The position numbers and the translations under genes were made by a program. 64,000 bases of DNA from JAWLHU01 sp049325315 (GTDB lineage: Bacteria; Bacillota; Sulfobacillia; Symbiobacteriales; Symbiobacteriaceae), in NCBI GenBank assembly GCA_049325315.1, contig JBMONB010000098.1:19977-83976 (forward strand), read 5' to 3'. Shown here one piece after another: positions 30,348-38,951 of this stretch. How positions within the stretch are numbered: the stretch's first letter is position 1; the number at the start of each line of letters is the position of its first letter. The notes beneath the pieces are model-generated. The model saw only the letters and a list, made by a program, of their open reading frames with translations. It was not told the origin of the DNA and made no database searches.

Positions 30348-33245
30348 ATGTCGATTCGGCGCTGGCTCGGGGCGCTCTGGCAGCGCATGGCCCTCTTCTT
30401 GCTCGCGGGAGTTACCGCTGTCTTTGTGCTTCACGTGCAGGCCGGGCTTACCCCGCCCAAACCGGACGAGCCGGTCGCCTCCTTCTCCAGCGCCCGGTGG
30501 GCAGAGGCGGCCCGGTCCTACCTGGGCGACTTGGTCCGGGGCGAACTGGGCACGCTCAAGGCGCTGAAGGTGACCGGCTATACCCGTGACCTGCCCATGG
30601 CGCAGGTACTGGCCGAGCACGGGCCGAACAGCGGGCTGCTCCTGCTGCTTTCGCTCCTGACCAGCCTCTTCTTCGGCACACTGGCCGGCCTCCTGAGCAG
30701 CCAGTTCGGCCTGCGCTGGTTCCGGCTGCCGGCGCTCTCGCTCACCCTGCTCTTTCTCTCCACCCCTGACATTCTGATCATCCTCTTCCTGCGGGCCCTG
30801 GTGGCCTGGGTGCTCTCGGCCGCAGGGATTCAGCTGCTCTCGCTCTCCTCCCTGGGGGCGGATCTCGCCGCCAGCCACTTTATCGCCCCGGTTCTGGCGC
30901 TCTCCGCCCTGCCGCTGGCGCTGGTGGCCCGGATCTCAGCGGTCGCCTTCGACGAGGTCTACGACCAGCTTTACATACGGACCGCTGTGGCCAAGGGGCT
31001 CCACCCGCTGGATGTGATCTTCCGGCACGCCCTGAAGAACGCCTGGATTCGGGTGGCGGAGTCGGGGCCGCTGATCATGTCGGCCCTGGTGACCGGGCTG
31101 GTGATCGTGGAGTACGTGCTCTACTTCCCCGGCATCGGCCGGACCCTGGGGGTGATCCTGGAGCGGGCGGTCGACCCGCGCCAGGGGCTTGGTCTGGCGC
31201 AGAGCCTGCCGGTCGCGTCGTCCTCCATCGCCCTGATGCTCCTGCTGGGCGCCGTGCTGATCGATCTGGCCTTCGCCGGCCTCCGGCTGGCGCTCGACCC
31301 CCGGCTCGCCGAGGCGCCGGCCCAGCGTCCCACTGGGCTGCGGGGCGGGTGGGCAGAGGGGCTGCTCGCCCTGCCCGCCGCCATCGTCGCCCTGCCTCGG
31401 GCGCTGCGGGAGGCGCTGGCCGACCTGCCTCACCGCCTGGGCCAGGCGCTCTGGCTCTGGCGGCCCAGCCACCTGGCCCGGGAGATCTGGCGAAACCCGC
31501 CGCTGCTGATCGGCCTCCTGGGCCTTCTCGGGCTCGCCTTCGTCGCCCTCTTCGGCGGCCAGTTTGTCGACCTCTCCACCGCCCATCGGGCGCCCCGGTA
31601 TCTGATCCACCAGGAGGAGGTCTTCTTCCCACCCTTCGGGCCAGGGCTTCCCGGCTATCCGCTGGGCTCGGATATGGCCGGGCGGAACGTGCTGACCCGC
31701 CTGTTGATCGGCGCTCGCTATACCCTCTTCTTCACCCTGGCGGTCACGCCGGTCCGGCTCGTCATCGCCCTGCCCTGGGGGCTGCTGGCCGGGCTGCGAG
31801 GGGGCCTGGCCGCGGGGATGGGCCGGACCCTGGGGCTGATGCTCTCCGCCCTGCCGGTGATCCTGATCCCCGCCGCGCTCCTGCCGCTCCAGCAGGCGCT
31901 GGGGCTCGACCCGGGCAGCGGCGCCGGCTTCTGGCTAATCGCCGCCATCTTAGCGGTGGTGGGCGTCCCGCGGCTGGTGGAGTCGATCCGCCAGAACGTG
32001 GAGGCAATCGCCGTGCAGCCCTACGTGGAGGGCGCCCGGGCCGTGGGGGCGGGAACGGGCCGGATCCTCATCCGCCACATCTTCCCGCACCTGGTGCCCC
32101 AGCTCTGGGTGACCGCCGCCGCCGACATGGCCTGGACGCTGCTGCTCCTGGCCCAGTTCGGCGTCTTCTCCATCTACCTGGGCGGGGCGGTCTTCGCCGC
32201 CACCGGCTATGAGATCCTGACCGACAGCTCCGGGGTCCTGCTGCCCCGAGTGCCCGACTGGTCCTCCATGCTCTCCCGCCCCTACGAGGTGATCTATCGC
32301 GCGCCGTGGGCGCTCTGGTTCCCGGCGCTCGCCTTCCTGCTGGCGATCGTCGCCTTCAACCTGCTGGCCGAGGGGCTGCGCCGCCGGGTGCAGCGCATCG
32401 CCGCCGCCCCGGCGGCCGAGCCCGACGAGCGGACCGGACCGGCCCGCCGCCGCCTGGCGCTGGAGTGGGGTGTGGCGCTGGCGCTGCTGCTGGCCGCCAC
32501 CGGGCTGACCGCTCGCTACGGCTTTCAGAGCTCGCCGCTCTACGCCACGGTGAAGACCCAGTCGGCCCTGGACCAGAAGCGGCTCCAGGTCCAGGCGGTG
32601 ATCGAGACGATCCAGGGCACGGGCAGCAACCTGGAGCGCTCCAAGGCGGTGGCGGTCCTGCCCCGGGCCGGCGCCGACTACCTGCGGGAGGCGCACAGGG
32701 CGGGGCTCACCTCCGGCGAGATCCAGGCCGACAGCCAGGGCCGCTTTACCATGGTGGATATCGAGGGCTATCGGCTGGGCGCCCTCTATGTGGAGGGGGC
32801 GCCGGGCGGGAACAGGGCCTTCCTCTTTACCCAGGACAAGCGGACCGGCGAGGTCGCCTTTGCCGCCAGCGTGGAGCGGCCCACCTCCTTCGCCGTGCTC
32901 CCAGCCGAGCCGGACCGGCAGGGGCGGCCGACCTTTGTGCTTCTGGTCGCCGGCACCGTGCCGGGGCCGGACCACTGGGTCCTGACCGCCTGGACCGGGC
33001 CATACCGTGGCTTTGCCGCCACCACCTGGATGTCTGGCCGGGGGGTGGTGGGGGCGCTGCACCGGCGGCTGCCGGCCGATCTGAAGGCCCGGCTGGTGGT
33101 GGATGACGGCCAGGGCGCCGCTCGCATCGAGCAGACGCTGGGGCCGCTGGCCAATATCAAGGTGGCCCCCACTGGGGACGTCACCTTCTGCCGGCAGCTG
33201 AACCGGGACTGCGAGACCGTTTCCTGGGCGGAGTTGGGCTGGTGA
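30348..33245 (+). CDS. Fused DppB-DppC-type permease with C-terminal extracytoplasmic domain, copy 2
   Basis: This 965-aa protein is a full-length paralogue of the product at 25273. The DppB half has YIRTAVAKGLHPLDVIFRHA, the DppC half has YPLGSDMAGRNVLTRLLIGA and VEGARAVGAGTGRILIRHIF, then one extra span and a C-terminal domain of about 230 aa. The permease halves are much more alike between copies than the C-terminal domains, which share only scattered residues and a DR-rich end, as if the outer domain set specificity. GGGAGGTGG precedes ATG 30348. A GTG at 30330 overlaps that site. A perfect terminator follows. No transport ATPase or binding protein is adjacent. Confidence 0.85.
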   Translation: MSIRRWLGALWQRMALFLLAGVTAVFVLHVQAGLTPPKPDEPVASFSSARWAEAARSYLGDLVRGELGTLKALKVTGYTRDLPMAQVLAEHGPNSGLLLLLSLLTSLFFGTLAGLLSSQFGLRWFRLPALSLTLLFLSTPDILIILFLRALVAWVLSAAGIQLLSLSSLGADLAASHFIAPVLALSALPLALVARISAVAFDEVYDQLYIRTAVAKGLHPLDVIFRHALKNAWIRVAESGPLIMSALVTGLVIVEYVLYFPGIGRTLGVILERAVDPRQGLGLAQSLPVASSSIALMLLLGAVLIDLAFAGLRLALDPRLAEAPAQRPTGLRGGWAEGLLALPAAIVALPRALREALADLPHRLGQALWLWRPSHLAREIWRNPPLLIGLLGLLGLAFVALFGGQFVDLSTAHRAPRYLIHQEEVFFPPFGPGLPGYPLGSDMAGRNVLTRLLIGARYTLFFTLAVTPVRLVIALPWGLLAGLRGGLAAGMGRTLGLMLSALPVILIPAALLPLQQALGLDPGSGAGFWLIAAILAVVGVPRLVESIRQNVEAIAVQPYVEGARAVGAGTGRILIRHIFPHLVPQLWVTAAADMAWTLLLLAQFGVFSIYLGGAVFAATGYEILTDSSGVLLPRVPDWSSMLSRPYEVIYRAPWALWFPALAFLLAIVAFNLLAEGLRRRVQRIAAAPAAEPDERTGPARRRLALEWGVALALLLAATGLTARYGFQSSPLYATVKTQSALDQKRLQVQAVIETIQGTGSNLERSKAVAVLPRAGADYLREAHRAGLTSGEIQADSQGRFTMVDIEGYRLGALYVEGAPGGNRAFLFTQDKRTGEVAFAASVERPTSFAVLPAEPDRQGRPTFVLLVAGTVPGPDHWVLTAWTGPYRGFAATTWMSGRGVVGALHRRLPADLKARLVVDDGQGAARIEQTLGPLANIKVAPTGDVTFCRQLNRDCETVSWAELGW

Positions 33246-33263
33246 GGGAGACCTTTGTGATAA

Positions 33264-33288
33264 GGAGCATCGGGCGAGCCGATGCTCC
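33264..33288 (+). terminator. Terminator after the second fused permease
   Basis: A perfect 10-bp stem GGAGCATCGG/CCGATGCTCC with a GCGAG loop is followed by TTTGCCTGTT. Confidence 0.88.
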
Positions 33289-33316
33289 TTTGCCTGTTGA
33301 AGGGAGGGATACATTT

Positions 33317-33602
33317 CTTGCCACAGATTCTCCCGAAACTAGCGGTCGGGTCGGTTTATTGGCCGCGGATTACGCGGATTACGCGGATTTCCGGACATTC
33401 GCGGATTACCAGGTAGTTGCTGGTGAGGGAGAACATACACAGATTAAGATATGATAATATATTTGCCCAATGAAACCTAACCACCATGATGAAGGGCACC
33501 CGAACCAGAAAATGATGTTGATGTTGCCCGATTCAGCAGTGACCCGGTGATTTTGTGTTTCTCAATCTGTGTAATCATGATAATCTGTGTAATCTGTGGT
33601 TA
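33317..33602. repeat. Intergenic inverted repeat element, copy 2
   Basis: The left part begins CTTGCCACAGATT (33317) and holds three tandem GCGGATTAC units (33364-33390) and another GCGGATTAC at 33400. The right arm (33567-33602) has AATCTGTGTAAT units in the inverse sense, ending AATCTGTGGTT. The interior includes an AT-rich stretch (33449-33464). The end motifs and unit match the element at 16298-16480, though this copy is longer and more diverged. Confidence 0.6.
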
Positions 33603-33627
33603 AAAAATGTTTCCCTCACATTTCCCA

Positions 33628-33656
33628 TTGACAAGGGTTGGAAAGCCCTTTACGAT
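33628..33656 (+). promoter_or_regulatory. Sigma-A type promoter for the MFS gene
   Basis: A consensus TTGACA (33628-33633) and TACGAT (33651-33656) are separated by 17 bases, 57 bases upstream of the start codon. It lies just outside the right arm of the repeat element. Confidence 0.75.
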
Positions 33657-33713
33657 CAGGCCATTACCCGTGTTTATACCTGCTCCGGACCCACACTGAA
33701 AGGACGGGCACGT

Positions 33714-34997
33714 ATGGTCGGATGGCTGGTCCGGGGACGCATTCATTATGGGTGGATCATTGTCGCAGTAACCTTCCTCACCATGCTGGGAGCCGCAGGG
33801 GTTCGCTCTACCCCCGGGGTGCTGATGCTCCCCCTGGAGCGGGAGTTCGGCTGGGATCGGGCCACGGTCTCGCTGGCGGTCTCCGTCAACCTGGTCCTGT
33901 TCGGGCTCTTCGGCCCCTTCGCCGCCGCCGTCATGGAGCGCATCGGCATGCGGGCCACCATGGCCGGCGCCCTGCTCCTGCTGGCCTCGGCCGTCGGTCT
34001 GACCACCTGGATCGAGTCGCCCTGGCACCTCCAGCTGCTCTGGGGCGTGCTGGTTGGCCTGGGCTCGGGCGCCCTGTCGGGGTGGATCGCGGCAACGGTC
34101 TCGACCCGATGGTTCGTCGAGCGGCGCGGCCTGGTGGTGGGCATCCTCACGGTCGCCAACGCAACAGGACAGCTTATCTTTCTGCCGCTCCTGGCCTCCA
34201 TCGCCACCACGTCCGGCTGGCGGACCGCCGTCATGGTGGTCGCCCTCAGCGCCCTGCTCGTGATCCCGCTGGTGGTTCTCTTTGTCCGCAACTACCCGGA
34301 GGATGTAGGCCTTCACCCCTACGGGGGCGGGCCGGATTCCGGCGTGGCGAATTGGGTGGCAGCCTCCAATCCGTTTGGCGCTGCAATGGCCACCCTGCGG
34401 CGCTCTCTGACCCACCGGGACTTCCTCCTGCTGGCCGGCACCTTCTTCATCTGCGGGCTGACCACCAACGGGCTGGTGGGGACCCACCTGATTCCCGCCT
34501 CGGTCGACCACGGGCTCCCGGAGGTGACGGCGGCCTCGTTCCTGGCGCTGATCGGCGTGGTCGACGTGATCGGGACCCTGATCTCGGGCTGGCTCTCGGA
34601 CCGCTTTGACAACCGGCGGCTGCTGGCCTGGTACTACAGCCTGCGCGGGCTGTCGCTGATCCTGCTGCCCTACGCCTACGAGCTAGGAGTTCCGGCGCTG
34701 ATGCTGTTCGTCGTCTTCTACGGGCTCGACTGGGTCGCCACCGTGCCGCCCACGGTCCGCCTGTCGGCGGACCTCTTTGGCAAGGAGAACGCCGGGCGGG
34801 TCTACGCCTGGGTCTTTGCGGCACATCAGCTGGGGGCGGCAACCGCCGCCTACGGCGCCGGCTCCCTGCGCCACTGGCTCGGCAGCTACACCACCAGCTT
34901 TGTGCTGGCGGGGCTCATCGCCCTGCTGGCGGGGGCCATGGCCCTGCGTATCGCCCGCCCGGCGCCCCCGCAGGCGCTGGCGGCGCCCGCGGACTGA
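33714..34997 (+). CDS. Major facilitator superfamily transporter (monocarboxylate/oxalate-like)
   Basis: This 427-aa protein has about 12 membrane spans in two six-span halves with a cytoplasmic middle loop (residues about 195-230). It starts MVGWLVRGRIHYGWIIVAVTF, the HYGW pattern of the monocarboxylate/oxalate-formate antiporter group, and has ERIGMR and SDRFDNRRLL loop motifs like those in this group. The substrate is probably an organic anion, by family resemblance only. AAAGGA lies upstream of the ATG. The open frame extends upstream into the repeat and is not used. recG follows after 88 bases. Confidence 0.88.
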   Translation: MVGWLVRGRIHYGWIIVAVTFLTMLGAAGVRSTPGVLMLPLEREFGWDRATVSLAVSVNLVLFGLFGPFAAAVMERIGMRATMAGALLLLASAVGLTTWIESPWHLQLLWGVLVGLGSGALSGWIAATVSTRWFVERRGLVVGILTVANATGQLIFLPLLASIATTSGWRTAVMVVALSALLVIPLVVLFVRNYPEDVGLHPYGGGPDSGVANWVAASNPFGAAMATLRRSLTHRDFLLLAGTFFICGLTTNGLVGTHLIPASVDHGLPEVTAASFLALIGVVDVIGTLISGWLSDRFDNRRLLAWYYSLRGLSLILLPYAYELGVPALMLFVVFYGLDWVATVPPTVRLSADLFGKENAGRVYAWVFAAHQLGAATAAYGAGSLRHWLGSYTTSFVLAGLIALLAGAMALRIARPAPPQALAAPAD

Positions 34998-35085
34998 AGG
35001 AATCGTTCGCCCCCACGGCGAACAGTTCCCGGTAGAGGTGAGACGATTGCCTCCATCTAACCGCACCACAAAGGTACAGCCATAC

Positions 35086-37167
35086 ATGGGCGATCCCTTG
35101 AACCAGCCGGTCCAGTACCTCCGGGGCATCGGCCCCGAGAAGGCGAAGGACCTGGCCAAGCAGGGGATCGCCACCGTGCGCGACCTGATCGAGCGGGTGC
35201 CCCGCACCTACCGGGACTACTCGCACTTCAAGGCGATCATCCAGGCCCAGAACGGCCAGATCGAGGCGCTCCAGGGAACCGTAATCGCCGCCCAGGAGCA
35301 GAAGCTCCGGGGCCGCCTCTCCCTGACCAAGGTGATCATCTCCGACGGCTCCGGCACCGCCGCCGGGGTCTGGTTCAACCAGCCCTGGCAGGCCAAGCGC
35401 TTCCCCACCGGCACCAAGGTTCTCTTCGCCGGGGTGGTGGAGCGGCGGGGCGCCCAGATTCAGATCACCAACCCCGAGTGGGAGATCCTCGACGACGAGG
35501 GGATCAACGACCCGATCCACGCGGGCCGCATCGTCCCCATCTACCCGCTGACCGGCTCGCTCAACCCGCGCGATGTCCGCCGGGCGGTCAAGCAATCGAT
35601 CGACATGGCGGCCCACCTGATGCCCGCCACCCTCCCTGACCCAGTCCGCCGCCGGCAGGGGCTCATGGAGATGGCCGATGCCTGGCGGGCGATCCACTTC
35701 CCCGGCTCGGAGGAGGAGAAGGGGCGGGCCCGGACCACCCTGGCCTTCGAGGAGCTGCTGGTGCTCCAGACCGGGCTGGCGCTGATCCGCCAGCAGACGG
35801 TCGAGGAGATGGTGGGCATCGCCCACGGGCCGGACGGCGAGGTGACCCGCAAGTTCCACGCCAACCTCCCCTTCCAGCTGACCGCCGCCCAGCAGAAGGT
35901 GATCACCCAGGTCAAGGCCGACATGGAGCGGACCAAGCCGATGAACCGGCTGGTCCAGGGGGACGTGGGCTCCGGCAAGACCATGGTGGCGGTGGCGGCG
36001 CTGGCCAAGGCGGTCGATTCTGGCCACCAGGGGGTGCTGATGGCCCCCACCGAGATCCTGGCCGAGCAGCACTACATTAACCTGCACCGCATCTTTGAGC
36101 CCCTGGGGGTCCAGGTGGTGCTGGTGACCGGCTCCCTGACCAAGAAGGAGCGGGAGGCGAACCTCGGGCTGCTCCAGATGGGGGCGGCGCAGATCGCCGT
36201 GGGCACCCATGCCCTGATCGAAGACCGGGTCAACTTCCAGGATCTGAGCCTGGTGATCACCGACGAGCAGCACCGCTTCGGCGTGCGGCAGCGGGCGCGG
36301 CTCCAGTCGAAGGGCGAGGTGATGCCCGACGTGCTGGTCATGACCGCCACCCCGATCCCCCGAACCCTGGCGCTGACGCTCTACGGCGACCTCGACGTCT
36401 CGATCATCGACCAGCTGCCCCCGGGCCGCAAGCCGGTGGGCACCTACTGGCGGACCGAGACCAACCGGCGCCAGGTCTACGACCACCTGATCAAGACCGA
36501 GGTGGCGAACGGCCGGCAGGGCTACGTGATCTGCCCCCTGGTGGAGGAGTCCGACAAGCTCCAGGCCCAGGCCGCCACCGAGTGGCGCGACCGGCTGGCC
36601 GCCGACTACCCGCAGGTCCGCTTCGGCCTGCTTCACGGGCGGCTGAAGCCCGCCGAGAAGGAGGCGGTCATGGAGCAGTTCCGCCAGGGCGAGATTCAGG
36701 TGCTGGTCGCCACCACGGTGGTGGAGGTGGGCGTCGACGTGCCCAACGCCTCCATGATCATCATCGAGGGCGCCGACCGGTTCGGTCTCAGCCAGCTGCA
36801 CCAGCTGCGGGGCCGGGTGGGCCGGGGCAGGCACCAGTCGTACTGCGTGCTGATCTCCGACGCCAAGAACGAGGAGGCCCGGGAGCGCATGCAGGTGATG
36901 CAGAAGTTCACCGACGGCTTCTCTCTCTCCGAGAAAGACCTGGAGCTGCGGGGCCCCGGCGAGTTCTTCGGCACCCGGCAGCACGGCATGCCCGACCTGA
37001 AGGTGGCCAACCCGATCGCCGACCTGCCGATTCTGGAGAAGGCGCGGGCCGAGGCGCTGGCGCTGGTCCGGGAGGACCCCCAGCTCCGGCGGCCCGAGTA
37101 CCAGGCGCTCCGCCAGGCGATCAAGTCCCGGCTGGGCGAGGCGTTTGGTTTTATCCTGGTCAGTTAG
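35086..37167 (+). CDS. recG: ATP-dependent DNA helicase RecG
   Basis: This 693-aa helicase remodels stalled forks and branched DNA. An N-terminal wedge/OB domain (YLRGIGPEKAKDL at residues 11-23, OB fold around 65-160) precedes the helicase core: Walker A GDVGSGKT near 288, DEQH box near 391, ATPIPRTLALTLYGDLD, and motif VI QLRGRVGRG. The C-terminal TRG-like end is GPGEFFGTRQHG. ATG 35086 places the GIGP motif where RecG normally has it. TTG 35047 has a better upstream site (GAGGTGA) and would add 13 residues. Size fits the family. In Bacillus recG follows yloV within a few genes. Confidence 0.93.
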   Translation: MGDPLNQPVQYLRGIGPEKAKDLAKQGIATVRDLIERVPRTYRDYSHFKAIIQAQNGQIEALQGTVIAAQEQKLRGRLSLTKVIISDGSGTAAGVWFNQPWQAKRFPTGTKVLFAGVVERRGAQIQITNPEWEILDDEGINDPIHAGRIVPIYPLTGSLNPRDVRRAVKQSIDMAAHLMPATLPDPVRRRQGLMEMADAWRAIHFPGSEEEKGRARTTLAFEELLVLQTGLALIRQQTVEEMVGIAHGPDGEVTRKFHANLPFQLTAAQQKVITQVKADMERTKPMNRLVQGDVGSGKTMVAVAALAKAVDSGHQGVLMAPTEILAEQHYINLHRIFEPLGVQVVLVTGSLTKKEREANLGLLQMGAAQIAVGTHALIEDRVNFQDLSLVITDEQHRFGVRQRARLQSKGEVMPDVLVMTATPIPRTLALTLYGDLDVSIIDQLPPGRKPVGTYWRTETNRRQVYDHLIKTEVANGRQGYVICPLVEESDKLQAQAATEWRDRLAADYPQVRFGLLHGRLKPAEKEAVMEQFRQGEIQVLVATTVVEVGVDVPNASMIIIEGADRFGLSQLHQLRGRVGRGRHQSYCVLISDAKNEEARERMQVMQKFTDGFSLSEKDLELRGPGEFFGTRQHGMPDLKVANPIADLPILEKARAEALALVREDPQLRRPEYQALRQAIKSRLGEAFGFILVS

Positions 37168-37178
37168 CATCATCAGAC

Positions 37179-37211
37179 AGACCGGTTCCACCACAGGGGT
37201 GGAGCCGGTCT
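37179..37211 (+). terminator. Terminator after recG
   Basis: AGACCGGTTCCACC (37179-37192) pairs with GGTGGAGCCGGTCT (37198-37211), with one G-T pair. It is followed by ATCATATTG, a weak T-run. Confidence 0.7.
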
Positions 37212-37439
37212 ATCATATTGAACAGATCATGGAAATAAGGAATCGACATACCAATTTAGTAACATATGAATTGTCATTTTACCTTCATATTTATCTGTAG
37301 TTGCAGCAATAAAATAGCCATGTTTTATCTTGGTATCTTGCAGGAATGGGCAAGTTCAGCTCCGAATAATGGAGATCATTCTACCCTCGAACTATTATGA
37401 GAATGGTTAGAATTGTACTTCGACAGGTGGGGAAATGGG
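37212..37439 (+). promoter_or_regulatory. AT-rich leader region of the polysaccharide cluster
   Basis: This 228-base stretch is much richer in A+T than its surroundings and has no likely gene. A possible promoter is TTGCAG (37301-37306) with TTATCT 18 bases on (37325-37330). It presumably carries the main promoter of the capsule/cell-wall polymer operon. I see no clear riboswitch or JUMPstart-like element. Confidence 0.4.
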
Positions 37440-38126
37440 TTGATTGATCTACACGCTCACGTACTTCCGGGTGTAGACGACGGTCCGAGCAGCCTCGCCG
37501 ATTCCCTGACGCTGCTCCGTGTTATGCAGGCCCAGGGCGTGCAGACCGTAGTCGCCGCCGTTCACGCCTTCGATGGTCGGTACAACGTCAGCCGCGAGGC
37601 GCTGCTGCGAGCTCACGAAGCGCTGTCGGCCGCCCTGGAGCGGGAGGGAATGGCAATCCGGGTCGTTCCCAGCATGGAGCTCTACTTGGGCTTCGACCTG
37701 CTGGCCGCCGTGAAGCGGGGCGAGGTTGTGGGGCTGAACGGGTCGCCGCACCTTGTGGTGGAACTGCCGGCCCGTGAGTTCCCGGCCTACACCGAGCGGG
37801 CACTCTTTGAGCTGATGATGACCGGCTACCGTCCCCTCCTGGTTCATCCCGAACGGAACCGGGGGATTCAGCGCAACCCCGACCTGCTCTACCGGCTGGT
37901 GGAGCGCGGGGTGCGCCCCATGCTGACCGCCGCCAGCCTGCTGGGCCACTTCTCTTCCGAGGCGGAGAGGCTGGCTCGGGAGTTTTTGCGGGAGGGCGCC
38001 GCCGACCTGATCATGAGCGACGCCCACGACCTGAGCGGGCGACGGCCCTTGTTGCCCGAAGCGCTGGCTGTGGCCAGAGCCTGCGGCAAGGCTGACCAGC
38101 AGGCCGAGGCGACCCTTCTTTCCTAG
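37440..38126 (+). CDS. PHP-family tyrosine-protein phosphatase (CapC/YwqE/CpsB)
   Basis: This 228-aa manganese-dependent phosphatase removes phosphate from the tyrosine kinase encoded nearby. It opens with IDLHAHVLPGVDDGPSS, the metal-binding HxH and following Asp of the PHP fold, and keeps the later motifs LLVHPERNRGIQ and LIMSDAHDLSGRRP. TTG 37440 is chosen with AGGTGGGG 7 bases before it, giving the usual M-I-D-L-H start. An upstream in-frame TTG would lack a site. It is the first gene of the polysaccharide cluster, as in many capsule loci. Confidence 0.92.
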   Translation: MIDLHAHVLPGVDDGPSSLADSLTLLRVMQAQGVQTVVAAVHAFDGRYNVSREALLRAHEALSAALEREGMAIRVVPSMELYLGFDLLAAVKRGEVVGLNGSPHLVVELPAREFPAYTERALFELMMTGYRPLLVHPERNRGIQRNPDLLYRLVERGVRPMLTAASLLGHFSSEAERLAREFLREGAADLIMSDAHDLSGRRPLLPEALAVARACGKADQQAEATLLS

Positions 38127-38195
38127 TTTCCTACCGCCCCAACAGGTGGGAAGATCCATGCTCCAATTCAGTCCAGGAAGGAGGGAAATGAAACG

Positions 38196-38858
38196 ATGAA
38201 AGTGCGTAAGTTTACCGCTGCGCTGATCGCTGCCACCCTGCTGTTCGCCGCCGCTACCACCGCCCTCGCCCAGTCGCCCACGGTTCCGGGTGCCGTCTAC
38301 TCCCAGACTTGGGGGGCGGACAAGGCGCACAGCAAGATCAAAGAGGAGCTCACCAAGGCCGGCGTCAAGGATGTGCCGTCCACTTTCTGGGCGGCCGGCT
38401 CCCTGACGGTGCTGTTGGAGGCCGGGCTGATTAAGCCCGACGCCACCGGCAATCTGGCCCCAGATTCCAAGGTGGGGACAGGCGAGGGGGTTGCCATCTT
38501 CGCCAAGGTGCTGGGCCTGGCCAGCAAGCTGGATGATGACGCCACCGCTATGGCCAAGGCCAGGAGCGCGGGGCTGGTCGACGACACCGCCGACGGCGAG
38601 ATGACCCGACTGGGCGTTGCTAAGATCCTGGCCAAGGCGCTGGGCGTCGAGCCGAAGAGCTCTGTCACCAGGTCCACCTTTCCGTTTAGTGACGGCTTCG
38701 ACGAGCTGAGCGCAGAGGAGCGGGGCATTCTGGCGGCGCTCTATGAACTGGGAGTCTTCAGGGGCTACCCTGACAAGACCTTCCGTCCCGGCAAATCGCT
38801 GACCAGGGCCGAAATCGCCATTCTGGTCGACCGTATCCTCGGCGCGATGGCCCCGTAG
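38196..38858 (+). CDS. Secreted SLH-domain protein
   Basis: This 220-aa protein has a clear signal peptide (KVRKFTAALIAATLLFAAATTALA, cleavage near residue 26). Its C-terminal S-layer homology motif is good: ALYELGVFRGYPDKTFRPGK then SLTRAEIAILVDRIL, residues about 178-216. Two more degenerate SLH-like units (around 60-105 and 118-155) have the SLTVLLEAGLI and GMTRLGVAKIL patterns. SLH units bind secondary cell-wall polymers. AAGGAGGG lies upstream of the ATG. Its position inside the cluster that builds such a polymer is suggestive. It is smaller than most S-layer proteins. Confidence 0.87.
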   Translation: MKVRKFTAALIAATLLFAAATTALAQSPTVPGAVYSQTWGADKAHSKIKEELTKAGVKDVPSTFWAAGSLTVLLEAGLIKPDATGNLAPDSKVGTGEGVAIFAKVLGLASKLDDDATAMAKARSAGLVDDTADGEMTRLGVAKILAKALGVEPKSSVTRSTFPFSDGFDELSAEERGILAALYELGVFRGYPDKTFRPGKSLTRAEIAILVDRILGAMAP

Positions 38859-38882
38859 GAATCGAGCAACTACAAGGCGGAA

Positions 38883-38914
38883 GGCCCGGCCTCCCATGAT
38901 CACGAGGCCGGGCC
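38883..38914 (+). terminator. Hairpin between the SLH gene and wzz
   Basis: A perfect 10-bp stem (38883-38892 with 38905-38914) has a 12-base loop and no T-run after it. It may stabilise or partly end the SLH transcript. Confidence 0.5.
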
Positions 38915-38951
38915 GGCACCGCCGCCCATGGGGCGGGAGGAAAAAATTTGT

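Larger units (their letters stand above)
33289..33713. other. Gene-free stretch between permease copy 2 and the MFS gene
   Basis: It holds the repeat element (33317-33602) and then the MFS promoter. Apart from these I see no coding frame with a ribosome-binding site; the short open frames here consist of repeat units. Confidence 0.7.

Noticed and set aside
33364..33408. Tandem GCGGATTAC units as a CRISPR array
   Set aside because: Units are 9 bases and nearly contiguous, without spacers of uniform length; no cas genes are present.
37229..37303. 24-codon frame in the leader of the polysaccharide cluster
   Set aside because: No ribosome-binding site, A+T-rich chance composition, no similarity to known leader peptides.
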